Assembly (NCBI RefSeq): GCF_009604375.1
Contig: NZ_WEGH01000003.1
Span: 310,001-374,000 of the forward strand
Reading direction: 5' to 3'
Origin: Actinomadura macrotermitis
GTDB lineage: Bacteria; Actinomycetota; Actinomycetes; Streptosporangiales; Streptosporangiaceae
Length of the DNA stretch: 64,000 nucleotides
In this document: positions 52,114-60,864 of the stretch, one piece after another
How positions within the stretch are numbered: position 1 is the stretch's first letter
Layout of the letters: every line of letters begins with the position of its first letter
Program-made: the position numbers and the translations under genes
Notes under the pieces: generated by a model
Seen by the model: only the letters and a program-made list of their open reading frames with translations
Database searches by the model: none
Told to the model about the DNA's origin: nothing

Positions 52114-52279
52114 GAGATCGCACCTCCATGCGTCGTTGCTCTCTGCTCTGACCTTAAACCGCATCCGGGCGCAAAGAGGTCATCAGACCGCCGTTCGAGG
52201 CCAATAAGGCCGCTAAACGTCCTCTAGAAGACCTCTGTAGGGCCTTCAAGTGGCCTTAATCACGGTCCATGCTGCATCC

Positions 52280-52453
52280 ATGAGCGATTCGGGTTCGCCT
52301 GTCAAGTGCCTTCGCTGCGGTGGACGGGGCTGGAAGTGGGTTTCTTCGCGGCGTGGCCTGTTCCTGACGCGACAGGGCACGGGGCAGGGACCGGAACCGA
52401 AGCGCCAACCCTGTGACGCCTGCCGTGAGCCCCGTAAGGCCACGGCGGCGTGA
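52280..52453 (+). CDS. Small zinc-finger protein
   Basis: 57 residues with two CxxC pairs (CLRCGGRG and CDAC), a DnaJ-like or rubredoxin-like zinc knuckle. No ribosome-binding site before the ATG; an in-frame GTG at 52250 is an alternative. Similar tiny zinc proteins are common in actinomycete integrative elements. Possible nucleic-acid binding. Confidence 0.55.
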   Translation: MSDSGSPVKCLRCGGRGWKWVSSRRGLFLTRQGTGQGPEPKRQPCDACREPRKATAA

Positions 52454-52584
52454 TGAGCTGCGGGGCCGGTGATGTGGTGTGGGTGGTTCTCGTGTGGCCC
52501 TTTCCCCGTTGGGCTGCGCGGGGCGGACGGCCATGTCCCCGCATCACCGGTCCCGCGTCCATGCCTGGCGGAAGGAGCGCGGGT

Positions 52585-52890
52585 ATGTGGTGGAGTGCAG
52601 AGGACGATGACCGCCGGTTGCTGGCCGAGTTGGGTACGGCGCTGGGCAGGCTCGGCGCGCGGGTGCGTCCCCCGGACGACTTTCCCGGGCTGGCTGTCGC
52701 GGTGCGGCGGGACGGGCCGCGGTGGGCGTCGGCGTATGTGGTGATCGACGACCGGCGGATGTTCGCCTGGTGGCGGGCTGGCGGCTGGCACTCGGTGACC
52801 GATGTGCCGGGGGCCGCGCTGCGGCTGCTGGAGTTCCTCACCCAGGACCTGCCCTATAGCGATGATGTGCGGGCGGGTGAGCGGCGATGA
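52585..52890 (+). CDS. Hypothetical protein of the integrative element
   Basis: 101 residues beginning MWWSAEDDDRRLL; GGAAGGAG 7 bases upstream decides this start. Sequence suggests a small alpha/beta protein (RRDGPRWASAYVVIDDRRMFAWWRAGGW). No known function. It overlaps the next gene by ATGA, so the two form a pair. Confidence 0.6.
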   Translation: MWWSAEDDDRRLLAELGTALGRLGARVRPPDDFPGLAVAVRRDGPRWASAYVVIDDRRMFAWWRAGGWHSVTDVPGAALRLLEFLTQDLPYSDDVRAGERR

Positions 52891-53108
52891 CCGGCGTGGG
52901 CATCATCCCGGCCGATCAAGTGGAGATGATCCGGCAAGAGATCGCGCGACGGTATCCGGGGGCGAAGTCCTGGTACGGCACTCACACCGGGAACTGGTGG
53001 GCGCTGGTGTGGGGCGGGCGATGGCGGCTGGTGGAAGCGCCCACACCAGCAGAGCTGGCGCAGGCCATCGAGAAGGCGCGGGGTTGGCCGCGCTCGTCCG
53101 CCGGCTGA
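52887..53108 (+). CDS. Hypothetical protein of the integrative element
   Basis: 73 residues, tryptophan-rich middle (KSWYGTHTGNWWALVWGGRWRL). It resembles its upstream neighbour in having a short strand-rich WW core followed by a C-terminal helix. Coupled by a 4-bp overlap. Function unknown. Confidence 0.6.
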   Translation: MTGVGIIPADQVEMIRQEIARRYPGAKSWYGTHTGNWWALVWGGRWRLVEAPTPAELAQAIEKARGWPRSSAG

Positions 53109-53125
53109 ACCGGCCCGGTAACGCG

Positions 53126-53524
53126 ATGGCCGCCCCTAAGCAGCCGGACAAAGGGGCGACGCCTGCGGCGCGGTATCGGTCGTGGCGGTCGGGGTTCTTC
53201 GCCGGTACGCCCTGGGCGCCTGGTGGTGAGGAATTCCACGGGCCGCATGTGGCGATGCGGCGGGGCGGCTTCGAAGTGGTCGAGTGGCGAAAAATCGGCG
53301 AGCCCGATGCGCCGGTTCTTGGACCTGCTGAGCGGCTGCGGGTGCTGGCGCACACCTGCGAATGCCGGGCGACGCTGTATGAGCTGTGCAGTCTGGGCGG
53401 GCACTACTTCATCCGCCGGACGGTGCGCGGGCCCTCCGGTGACGAGATCGCCGAGTCACCTCGGATCCGTCATAGCAAGGCCGTTGACCTGTGGTTCCGG
53501 CTGCTGCGAGGGAACGCGCGGTAA
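53126..53524 (+). CDS. Hypothetical protein of the integrative element
   Basis: 132 residues from ATG 53126. It has two cysteines in HTCECRATLYELCSLGGHYFIRR and a basic C-terminus. No recognised domain. It follows the two small genes closely and precedes the GntR regulator, in the slot where such elements carry variable small genes. Confidence 0.55.
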   Translation: MAAPKQPDKGATPAARYRSWRSGFFAGTPWAPGGEEFHGPHVAMRRGGFEVVEWRKIGEPDAPVLGPAERLRVLAHTCECRATLYELCSLGGHYFIRRTVRGPSGDEIAESPRIRHSKAVDLWFRLLRGNAR

Positions 53525-53641
53525 ACCCGGCTCTGCGCACGGGTACGTGGCTCCAGGGAGGTGATTTCTCCTCCCCGCTGGCGTTACAGTCGCAGAGGAT
53601 GTACTTATGCACACGAGCGGCGAAGTCGTCAGGCGGTCGAG

Positions 53642-54367
53642 ATGTCGAGTTTGGAGTTCCAGCCCCCCAAGTACGCCCGGCTCGTACTTGAGATCCGGCG
53701 GCAGATCGAAGAAGGGGAGCTGCGACCCGGCGATGCGCTGCCCTCCGAAACGCAGTTGATGCGAGAGTTCGCGGTTGGCCGCAGTACGGCCGTGCGAGCC
53801 TTGCAGATCCTCCAGCAGGACGGATGGATCACGCGTGAGCATGGGCGCGGGTCGTTCGTGCGGGGGCGGCCAGTGACCCGCGAACATCACACGCGTCCGG
53901 GGCTGGCGGTTCTCGAACAGTCGGATTCAGCCGGCCCCCTGTCGGTCGGCACGGTGGAAGCCCCCAGCCAGGTCGCGGGCCTGCTGAACCTGGATGCCGG
54001 TGAACGGGTCGTGATGCGGCGCTGGCTGAACATTCGTGACGGCATCGCCTCTGACCTCGTAACCTGCTGGTTCCCGCCTGCTCTGGTCCAGGGGACCTAT
54101 CTCGATCGCAATAAGCCGCTGCCCGCGGGTGTGCGGGAGCATCTGCGGACCGTCAAGGATCTGCGCCTGGACCACGTCACCGAGCGACTGTCGGCGCGGC
54201 TGGCCTCGGGTAGCGAAGCCGAGCTGCTGAAGATCTCCACTTCGGATCCGGTGCTGTCGGCGCTGGCCTCACTGCACGATGCGGCCGATACTCCGCGATT
54301 CGTCGTAGAGGTCGTCATGCCGGGCACTCTGCATGAGCTGGAAGACGTCTACAGCGTCTCCGACTGA
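53642..54367 (+). CDS. GntR/HutC-family regulator (KorSA-like)
   Basis: 241 residues from ATG 53642. Winged helix YARLVLEIRRQIEEGELRPGDALPSETQLMREFAVGRSTAVRALQ region and a UTRA-type ligand domain to the end. In pSAM2-like elements the GntR-type KorSA represses the pra and tra functions. The palindrome 46 bp after this gene, just before the next promoter, is a likely operator. Confidence 0.85.
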   Translation: MSSLEFQPPKYARLVLEIRRQIEEGELRPGDALPSETQLMREFAVGRSTAVRALQILQQDGWITREHGRGSFVRGRPVTREHHTRPGLAVLEQSDSAGPLSVGTVEAPSQVAGLLNLDAGERVVMRRWLNIRDGIASDLVTCWFPPALVQGTYLDRNKPLPAGVREHLRTVKDLRLDHVTERLSARLASGSEAELLKISTSDPVLSALASLHDAADTPRFVVEVVMPGTLHELEDVYSVSD

Positions 54368-54412
54368 GGGGCTGTAGCGGCTGACCTGCGGTTACATTCC
54401 CAACTTGATTGA

Positions 54413-54428
54413 TGTGACTCAGGTCACA
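54413..54428. promoter_or_regulatory. GntR-type operator
   Basis: TGTGAC-TCAG-GTCACA, 6-bp perfect arms, 11 bases upstream of the -35 of the replication/transfer operon promoter. Confidence 0.55.
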
Positions 54429-54439
54429 CTCTTATTCAC

Positions 54440-54467
54440 TTGTCCGGTCGAGTGTGCGACGTACTAT
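54440..54467 (+). promoter_or_regulatory. Promoter of the replication/transfer operon
   Basis: TTGTCC, 16-base spacer, TACTAT. It lies 54 bases before the SCO3933-like gene and directly after the palindrome at 54413, so repression by the GntR protein would block it. Confidence 0.55.
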
Positions 54468-54521
54468 CTAGGTAGCAACTCGATCGGTTAAGCGGTCGGG
54501 TGAAACCGGAGGTGATCGCGC

Positions 54522-54992
54522 ATGGCGATTCAGGGCAGGATCCCCGTCAGCTTCGGGGACGTGTTCCCGCACGGGGTGTTCGCGACGGGTCCGGCGGTGC
54601 CGCTGGAGAACTTCGACACCAAGCGGCAGGAGACCGACAAGGACACCGGGCTCCCGGTGTGGGTGGTGGACGTCTACGACGCCGACCCTGAGGCGAGCCA
54701 CAAGAACTCCGCGATCCGGATCAAGGTGGCCGCGCAGGTGTGCCCGGTGGTGCCGGAGCCGATGTTTGGGCCGTTCCGGCCCTGCGAGTTCGACGGCCTG
54801 ACGGTGACCCCGTACGTGGAGGAGACCGGGACCGACCGCAACGGGCGGGTGCGTACCCGGGTGGCGTACTCGTGGCGGGCGCGCGGGGTCCGTCCGGCGA
54901 GTGGTCCGGGCAAGCCCGCCGCCCGCCCGGCCGCCTCCTCCTCGTCCGCCTCGTCGGCGTCCTCGTCGGGGCCGGCTAAGGACGCGGCGTGA
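54522..54992 (+). CDS. SCO3933-family regulatory protein
   Basis: 156 residues. MAIQGRIPVSFGDVFPHG, then a central conserved block (GLPVWVVDVYDAD, IRIKVAAQVCPVVPEPM, VTPYVEE), with a Ser/Ala-rich disordered tail. This family is found in pSAM2-like elements at the head of the replication/transfer operon and is thought to be regulatory. CGGAGGTGAT ribosome-binding site. Confidence 0.72.
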   Translation: MAIQGRIPVSFGDVFPHGVFATGPAVPLENFDTKRQETDKDTGLPVWVVDVYDADPEASHKNSAIRIKVAAQVCPVVPEPMFGPFRPCEFDGLTVTPYVEETGTDRNGRVRTRVAYSWRARGVRPASGPGKPAARPAASSSSASSASSSGPAKDAA

Positions 54993-55264
54993 TGGCGGGG
55001 CGGCGGATGTCGGCGCTGACGCTGCCGATCGACGGTTACGCCTCTAGCGAGTTCCGGGCGTTCGCGTCGCGTACCCCGCTGTTCTCGGTGGCGGCGGGCC
55101 GGGTCCTGGTCACGCTCACGCTGCCCGAGCGGCTGCACGCCGGGGACGTGGAGTTCGCGCGGAACCTGGCCGAGCAGGCGGCGGCGTATGCGGTCGAGGT
55201 GGAGCGGCTGTACCGCGCGGGTCGCTCGGCCTCGGGCCGACTGGGGAAGGGGCGTGCGGCGTGA
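54992..55264 (+). CDS. Small paralogous protein A
   Basis: 90 residues from an ATG that overlaps the previous stop (GTGATG; an in-frame GTG precedes it). Ends in a helix AEQAAAYAVEVERLYR. Its layout parallels the next gene product: beta-strands, then (D)V-(D/E)-(N/F)AR-L, then a Tyr/Glu/Arg helix. Function unknown. Confidence 0.65.
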   Translation: MAGRRMSALTLPIDGYASSEFRAFASRTPLFSVAAGRVLVTLTLPERLHAGDVEFARNLAEQAAAYAVEVERLYRAGRSASGRLGKGRAA

Positions 55265-55545
55265 GCGGCGGCACCTGGAGCATGCTGGGCATCCGCATCG
55301 GCGATGACGCGCGGATCGACTGCGCGGTCTACGCCCACGCAACGCCGATTCTGTCGATCAGCTCCAGCGGGGTGACCCTGCACCTGTCCCCGGAGGGGCG
55401 CCAGGACATCGACGCGAGCGACGTGGACAACGCGCGGGACCTGCTGAAGGCGGTCACCACGTACGCGGCCGAGTGCGAGCGCCTGCACGCCGAGCAGAAC
55501 GCGGCCGGTGAGGACGGCGGGGACACCTCGGAGCGTGCGGCGTGA
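55261..55545 (+). CDS. Small paralogous protein B
   Basis: 94 residues, GTG start in a 4-bp overlap with the previous gene. RQDIDASDVDNARDLLKAVTTYAAECERLHAE parallels the C-terminal half of its neighbour, so the two genes look like an old tandem duplication. Small proteins of this type lie upstream of the transfer gene in many AICEs. Confidence 0.65.
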   Translation: MSGGTWSMLGIRIGDDARIDCAVYAHATPILSISSSGVTLHLSPEGRQDIDASDVDNARDLLKAVTTYAAECERLHAEQNAAGEDGGDTSERAA

Positions 55546-55766
55546 TCGGCCTGGCGGTCCTGCTCCTGGTCCTGCTGACGGCTGCGGCGGTGGCCGGGCT
55601 GCGGTCCCTGTACCTCTACGCCCAGAAGCGTCGTGACATCCGGTGGGCGCACACGGTGGTGCGGTTCTGCGGCAACGGCGAGTGCGGGGTGTGCCGGTCG
55701 CGGTGCCTGTCTCGCGAGGTTCCCCGGCTGCCGGTTCCGGCCCGCGTCCGCGCTCCGAGCGGGTGA
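55542..55766 (+). CDS. Small membrane protein (Spd-like)
   Basis: 74 residues: one N-terminal transmembrane helix (IGLAVLLLVLLTAAAVAGL), then a basic stretch and a cysteine motif CGNGECGVCRSRC. It sits directly before the FtsK-type pump, where plasmid-spread (spd) membrane proteins are usually found. Confidence 0.6.
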   Translation: MIGLAVLLLVLLTAAAVAGLRSLYLYAQKRRDIRWAHTVVRFCGNGECGVCRSRCLSREVPRLPVPARVRAPSG

Positions 55767-55859
55767 CCTGTGGGTGGGGCGGCTGGAGCTGGTACCTCCG
55801 GCCGCCCCGCCTCTCGCTCGTCCTCAAAGGCCCTGAGTGTGAGAAGAGGTGTGCCCATC

Positions 55860-57377
55860 ATGGCATGGGAGTTCCGCAAGACCGGCCCTGGTGAGAATGT
55901 CGCCGTCGAGGCCCAGACCGACCCGTTCGCCGCGCCCAAGTGGGCGCCTCCGGTGTGGCACATGCCGGAGTTCCTCGTCCTGGCCGTCAACGTCGTCCGC
56001 GTCCTGGTGCGCGTGGCGGTCGTCCTGATCCGCAACATCGTCCCCGTCTCGGCCGCCTCGGCGCTGGCCTGGCTGGGGCACCGGTTCGGCTGGCAGCTCC
56101 CGGCTGCCCTCGTGGTCCTGGTGCTCCTCGCCGTTGGCGCGTGGGCGGTCATAGACCGGCCTTCCTTCGTGCGCTGCATCGGCCGTCCTGTCCGGGCGCG
56201 GTGGCGGCTGGTGCGGGTCTACCGGCGCGACTGGCAACCGGTGCTCACCACCGCTGGGCTGTCGCGGACGCACAAGCGGCGTGAGTACCTGCCCTCGATC
56301 GTGCGCGTGTGCTGCGGTCCGACGTGTGATCGGGTGCTGGTGCGCATGCTCAAAGGGCAGGCACCCGACGCCTGGGAGAAGGTCGCGCCCAACCTCGCAC
56401 ACGGCTTCGGCGCACAGCTCGTCCGCGTCCGCCAGGGGACGGCGAACCGCTGGTACTGGGACGCCGGTGTCCTGCGCGTCCGCCAGGTACCCAAGCCGGG
56501 CCGGATCTGGCTGGAGTTCGTCCGCAAGGATGCGCTCGCCGTCCCGATGCCTGCTCTGCCGCTACTGGAGGCCTCCGAGGTCGATCTACGCGGCGTGGTC
56601 ATCGGCCGCCAGGAAGACGGCTCCCCGTGGCGGCTGCGGCTGCTCGGCACCCACGTTCTGATCGCCGGTGCGACGGGGGCCGGCAAGGGGTCGATCATCT
56701 GGTCCACCGTGCGCGCGCTGCTGCCGCTGATCCTGGCCGGGCTGGTGGAGGTGTGGGCGGTCGACCCCAAGCGGATGGAGCTGTCGTTCGGCCGCGCCCT
56801 GTTCGAACGCTACGGCCGGTACTGCGACGACCCGACCGGCGGCATGGTCAAGCTCCTGGAGGACGCGGCAACGGACATGAACGAGCGGGCCGCCGAGTTC
56901 GCCGGGGTCGTCCGCTCCTTCACGCCGTCGCACCGGCACCCGTTCCGGGTGGTGATCGTCGATGAGCTGGCGTTCCTGACCGCCTACTGCCCCGAACGCG
57001 ACCTCAGGAAGCGCGCTGAGGCGGCGTTGGCGGTGCTCACCAGCCAGGGCCGTTCGGTGGGGTACTGCGTGATCGGCGCGCAGCAGGACGCCCGCAAAGA
57101 GGTCAACAACCTGCGCAACCTGTTCCCCGACCGCATCGCCCTGCGGCTGGATGAGTCCGAACAGGTCGACATGGTTCTCGGTGATGGCGCCCGCGACCGG
57201 GGCGCGCTCGCTGACCAGATCTCACCGGTCCCCGCGATCGGCGCGGGGGTGGGCTTCGTCCGGCTGGAGACCTCCCCCGACCCCATCCGAGTCCGGGCCG
57301 CGTTCGTCGACGACCACGACATCCGCCACATGGTCACCCTCGCCGTCCCCGACGACTCCACCCCGGACGCCGCATGA
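55860..57377 (+). CDS. FtsK/SpoIIIE-type DNA translocase (TraSA-like transfer protein)
   Basis: 505 residues from ATG 55860. Two or three transmembrane helices in the first 150 residues, then a RecA-like motor with Walker A GATGAGKGS, EVWAVDPKRMELSFG and Walker B VVIVDELAFL, and an IGAQQDARKEVNNLRNLF segment typical of the family. In AICEs one such protein suffices for double-stranded DNA transfer between mycelia. It overlaps the replication gene by ATGA. Confidence 0.9.
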   Translation: MAWEFRKTGPGENVAVEAQTDPFAAPKWAPPVWHMPEFLVLAVNVVRVLVRVAVVLIRNIVPVSAASALAWLGHRFGWQLPAALVVLVLLAVGAWAVIDRPSFVRCIGRPVRARWRLVRVYRRDWQPVLTTAGLSRTHKRREYLPSIVRVCCGPTCDRVLVRMLKGQAPDAWEKVAPNLAHGFGAQLVRVRQGTANRWYWDAGVLRVRQVPKPGRIWLEFVRKDALAVPMPALPLLEASEVDLRGVVIGRQEDGSPWRLRLLGTHVLIAGATGAGKGSIIWSTVRALLPLILAGLVEVWAVDPKRMELSFGRALFERYGRYCDDPTGGMVKLLEDAATDMNERAAEFAGVVRSFTPSHRHPFRVVIVDELAFLTAYCPERDLRKRAEAALAVLTSQGRSVGYCVIGAQQDARKEVNNLRNLFPDRIALRLDESEQVDMVLGDGARDRGALADQISPVPAIGAGVGFVRLETSPDPIRVRAAFVDDHDIRHMVTLAVPDDSTPDAA

Positions 57378-59086
57378 CCAGCCTCACCATTGCCGGGCAG
57401 TTGTCGACGGACGGCACCGCCGACCTTCCCCCGGCCGCCCTGGTCCCTGCTGAAGTCGCACGGCTGGTCAAGACCATGCCGCCGCTCGCTCGTGGCGTCC
57501 TGGAAGCTGTCGCGGTCGAGCAGGACGTGTGCGTGCGGCCGGTCCCGATGCGCCGGACCGACCTGCACAGCGGAGAGACCACCGTCGTCTACGTCCCCTG
57601 CGGCCACACCCTCGCCTCGGTCTGCCCAACCTGCGCCGAACGCAAGCGCAAGCTCCGGGCCGTGCAGTGCCGCCAGGGCTGGCACCTGGACCAAGAACCA
57701 ATCATCGAACGCGCCGACCCCAACGCCCAACAAGCCGCGCTCATGGAGCTGCGTGCCCAAGCTCAGGCCGAACGCGATCATGCCGAGCAGCACGGAACCG
57801 CGCACGGGGAAGACCTCGAGTTCTGGGACGGCCTCCTCGCCCGCCTGGACGGCGAGATCGAACGCTCGGGCGTGCGCGGGACGCTGAAGACCGGTGAGCA
57901 GAAGGCACGGCGCACCCGCTCCACCCGGCGGCGCCAAGACGTCGCGGACCTGCCCCGCCGGCCCGTTGACGCGCGCACGGTCGGCAAGGTCTACCGAGGC
58001 AAGGACGGCAAGACCTTCCGGCCCTCGCTGTTCCTCACCCTGACCCTGGACAGCTACGGGCGGGTGCGTCCGGACGGCACCCCGGTTGATCCGGACGGCT
58101 ACGACTACGTTCGGGCGGCTCGGGATGCGCTGCACTTCTCCAAGCTGGTCGATCGGTTCGTGCAGAACCTGCGCCGGTTCGTCGGCTACGACGTCCAGTA
58201 CTTCGCCGTCGTCGAACCCCAACGTCGCCTCGCCCCACACCTGCACATGGCCATCCGCGGAACCATCTCCCGCGCCGAACTGCGCCAAGTCGTCGCCGCG
58301 ACCTATCACCAGGTGTGGTGGCCTTCGACCGAACGCGTCGTCTACTCCGGCGAACACCTGCCCATCTGGGACGCCGCCGCGAGCGAGAACGGCGGCTACG
58401 TCGATCCCGTGTCCGGTGAGGTGCTGCCGACCTGGGACGACGCCCTTGACGCCCTCGACCAGGACGACGACGCCCAACCCCTGCACGTGGTCCGCTTCGG
58501 CCGCCAGATCGACGCCCAAGGCGTCATCGCCGACTCTCCCGATTCGCGGCGCTGCATCGGCTACCTGACCAAGTACCTGGTCAAAGGCGTCGCCGAATGC
58601 CACGAAGCCGAAACCGAAACGCAGCGTCAGCACGTGGACCGGATGGCCGAGACGCTGCGCTACGAACCGTGCTCGCCCACGTGCGCGAACTGGCTGCGCT
58701 ACGGCATCCAGCCCAAGAACCCCCGCAAGGGCCTGACCCCTGGGTTCTGCAAGGGCAAAGCCCACCGCCGCCAACACCTGGGCTACGGGGGCCGGCGGGT
58801 CCTGGTCTCGCGCAAGTGGTCCGGCAAGACCCTCGCCGACCACAAAGCCGACCGCACGGCTTGGGCGCTGGCCCGGCTGGCTGAGGCCGGAATCCCCGTC
58901 AGCAACCCGGCCGACCCGAAGGCCGCGCACGTCTGGGAACGCGCCGGGCCTGGTGACCCGGATGTCAAGCCCGTCGAACACCGGCTCTTGCTGCTGATCA
59001 ACGAACGCGCGCAGCGACGCCAGCAACTCGACCAAGCCCAACAGACCCTCACCGAACTTTCGGCAACTTCGCGGGAGGCGGCATGA
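57374..59086 (+). CDS. repSA: Rolling-circle replication initiator (RepSA-like)
   Basis: 570 residues. N-terminal cysteine-rich part (CGHTLASVCPTCAERKRKL), central FLTLTLDSYGRV, metal-binding motif HLH (289-291, in PHLHMAIRG) and catalytic Tyr pair in YLTKYL (397, 401). These are the motifs of pSAM2-type replication initiators, which nick a double-strand origin and keep the excised circle replicating. Confidence 0.9.
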   Translation: MTSLTIAGQLSTDGTADLPPAALVPAEVARLVKTMPPLARGVLEAVAVEQDVCVRPVPMRRTDLHSGETTVVYVPCGHTLASVCPTCAERKRKLRAVQCRQGWHLDQEPIIERADPNAQQAALMELRAQAQAERDHAEQHGTAHGEDLEFWDGLLARLDGEIERSGVRGTLKTGEQKARRTRSTRRRQDVADLPRRPVDARTVGKVYRGKDGKTFRPSLFLTLTLDSYGRVRPDGTPVDPDGYDYVRAARDALHFSKLVDRFVQNLRRFVGYDVQYFAVVEPQRRLAPHLHMAIRGTISRAELRQVVAATYHQVWWPSTERVVYSGEHLPIWDAAASENGGYVDPVSGEVLPTWDDALDALDQDDDAQPLHVVRFGRQIDAQGVIADSPDSRRCIGYLTKYLVKGVAECHEAETETQRQHVDRMAETLRYEPCSPTCANWLRYGIQPKNPRKGLTPGFCKGKAHRRQHLGYGGRRVLVSRKWSGKTLADHKADRTAWALARLAEAGIPVSNPADPKAAHVWERAGPGDPDVKPVEHRLLLLINERAQRRQQLDQAQQTLTELSATSREAA

Positions 59087-59280
59087 GCAGCAAGCGAGAC
59101 GAACTCCTCACCGTTGACCAGGTGCTCGCCGAGCTGGGCGGGATCTCTCGGCGCACCTTCTACCGCTGGCGCGAGATCGGGCGGGCTCCCGCTGGTATCA
59201 AGCTCCCGAACGGCGAGATCCGCATCTACCGCAGCGACCTCGACCTCTGGCTCTACTCCCTCAAGGAGGCGGCGGCGTGA
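59083..59280 (+). CDS. xis: Excisionase (MerR-like HTH)
   Basis: 65 residues: LLTVDQVLAELGGISRRTFYRWREIGRAP, then a wing (PNGEIRIYRSDLDLWL). Size, HTH and position between rep and int are those of AICE Xis proteins, which bend att DNA for excision. Overlaps both neighbours by 4 bp. Confidence 0.88.
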   Translation: MSSKRDELLTVDQVLAELGGISRRTFYRWREIGRAPAGIKLPNGEIRIYRSDLDLWLYSLKEAAA

Positions 59281-60659
59281 ACACCTCCTACAAGGTCAAG
59301 CTCTGGGAAGTGCGGTCGAACAAGTCCGTTGCCAGGCCGGGCAAGCCGAGCAAGGTCATCTCTTACACCGTCCGGTGGACGGTCGGCGGCCGGGAGAAGT
59401 CGCAGACTTTCGGCAAATCGGCGCAGGCGAAGAACTTCCTCTCCGACCTGCGCCAGGCCGCCAAAGCCGGTGAAGCCTTCGACATGGACAGCGGGCTTCC
59501 CCTGTCGATGCTCAAGGCCGCGACGGCGCGGACGTGGCTGGAGTTCGCCCGTGCCTACGTCGATGCCCGCTGGCCTCACGCTGCGGCCAAGTCGCGTGAA
59601 GGACTCACGGACACGATGACGGCGGTGACGGCGACCCTCGTCAAGGATGCGCCGAACCGTCCGGCTCCCGAGGTGCTGCGGCTGCTGCTGCGCACGTACG
59701 TGTTCGTCCCGGAGAGTCGACGGCCTGACCTCGACCCGGATCTCGGTAAGGCGCTGAGCTGGCTTGAAGCCGCCTCGCTGCCCATCACCGACCTGGACGA
59801 TCCGAAGTTGGCTCGTACCGCGCTGGAGGTCCTGGCGGTCACGCTGGAGGGCAAGCCTGCGGCGCCCTCGACGTTCCGGCGCAAGCGGGCGGTCTTCAAG
59901 CATGCCCTCGGCTACGCGGTCGAGGTGGGCGACCTTCAGTCGAATCCGCTCGATCGGGTGAAGTGGCGGCCTCCCAAGCAGGGCGGGACCGTTGACCGAC
60001 GTGTGGTGGTCAATCCGAGCCAGGCGCGCGAACTCCTCGTCGCGGTGACCTACGTGGGGCGTGTGCGTGGTCCTCGCTTGCGTGCCATGTTCGCCTGTAT
60101 GTACTTCGCCGGCCTGCGTCCGGCTGAGGCGGCGGGTCTCCGCGTGCAGGACTGCGCGCTTCCCGAAGAGGGCTGGGGAGTGATCACGGTCCGCAAGACA
60201 CGTCCGCAGACCAACAAACGTTACACCGACACGGGCCGCGCTCACGATGAACGGGGACTCAAGCACCGTGAGGACGACGTTGACCGGCCCGTTCCGGCGC
60301 CGCCAGAGCTGGTCAAGATCCTGCGCGAGCACATCGACGCCTTCGGCACAGCGGATGACGGGCGGCTGTTCGTCACCAGCACGGGCGGGGACTTCTCCGG
60401 GTCGGCCTACGCACAGATCTGGAAGCGGGCGCGGCTGCTGGCGCTGACTCCCGATCAAGTCGGTTCGCCGCTTGCCGCGCGCCCTTACGACCTTCGCCAT
60501 GCGGCGGTGTCGCTGTGGCTGAACGCTGGGGTCCATGCGCCTGAGGCGGCCGAGCGGGCGGGGCATGGGGTCGATGTGATGTTGCGGGTCTACGCGAAGT
60601 GCATCGACGGGCAACGCGACGTTGCGAACCAGCGCATCGAGGACGCGTTGGCCGCGTGA
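59277..60659 (+). CDS. int: Tyrosine integrase
   Basis: 460 residues, GTG start. N-terminal arm-binding and SAM-like core-binding domains, then the catalytic domain with Arg281 (GLRPAEA), Arg407 in YDLRHAA (box II with Tyr in the first His place, as often), His430 (AGHGVDV) and nucleophile Tyr439 (RVYAK). The last gene before the tRNA target; site-specific integration there is proven by the flanking 44-bp repeats. Confidence 0.94.
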   Translation: MNTSYKVKLWEVRSNKSVARPGKPSKVISYTVRWTVGGREKSQTFGKSAQAKNFLSDLRQAAKAGEAFDMDSGLPLSMLKAATARTWLEFARAYVDARWPHAAAKSREGLTDTMTAVTATLVKDAPNRPAPEVLRLLLRTYVFVPESRRPDLDPDLGKALSWLEAASLPITDLDDPKLARTALEVLAVTLEGKPAAPSTFRRKRAVFKHALGYAVEVGDLQSNPLDRVKWRPPKQGGTVDRRVVVNPSQARELLVAVTYVGRVRGPRLRAMFACMYFAGLRPAEAAGLRVQDCALPEEGWGVITVRKTRPQTNKRYTDTGRAHDERGLKHREDDVDRPVPAPPELVKILREHIDAFGTADDGRLFVTSTGGDFSGSAYAQIWKRARLLALTPDQVGSPLAARPYDLRHAAVSLWLNAGVHAPEAAERAGHGVDVMLRVYAKCIDGQRDVANQRIEDALAA

Positions 60660-60678
60660 AGATCACGAGTGGTGACGG

Positions 60679-60698
60679 GCCCCGGATGCGTCCGGGGC
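60679..60698 (+). terminator. Terminator after the integrase gene
   Basis: GCCCCGGA-TGCG-TCCGGGGC, an 8-bp perfect stem with a 4-base loop, starting 20 bases after the stop codon. Confidence 0.65.
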
Positions 60699-60734
60699 TT
60701 CGCCGTTTCCTGGGGCTGACCTGCGAAGACGCCG

Positions 60735-60760
60735 CCAAGATCATTCCGCGTATATTCCGG
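60735..60760 (+). repeat. Right copy of the 26-bp subterminal repeat
   Basis: Same orientation as the copy at 45578, 23 of 26 bases equal, 104 bp inside the right att core. The three differences cluster in the middle. It lies beyond the integrase stop, in otherwise empty DNA. Confidence 0.6.
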
Positions 60761-60864
60761 GAAGGCTTCGTTTCGGCTGCTCGCGGCGGCATACGGCTGC
60801 ACATGGCGACGGCGGCCGTCGGGGGCGTTTCCCCAGGTGGAGCCTGGTTCAACGGGTCTGGCTG

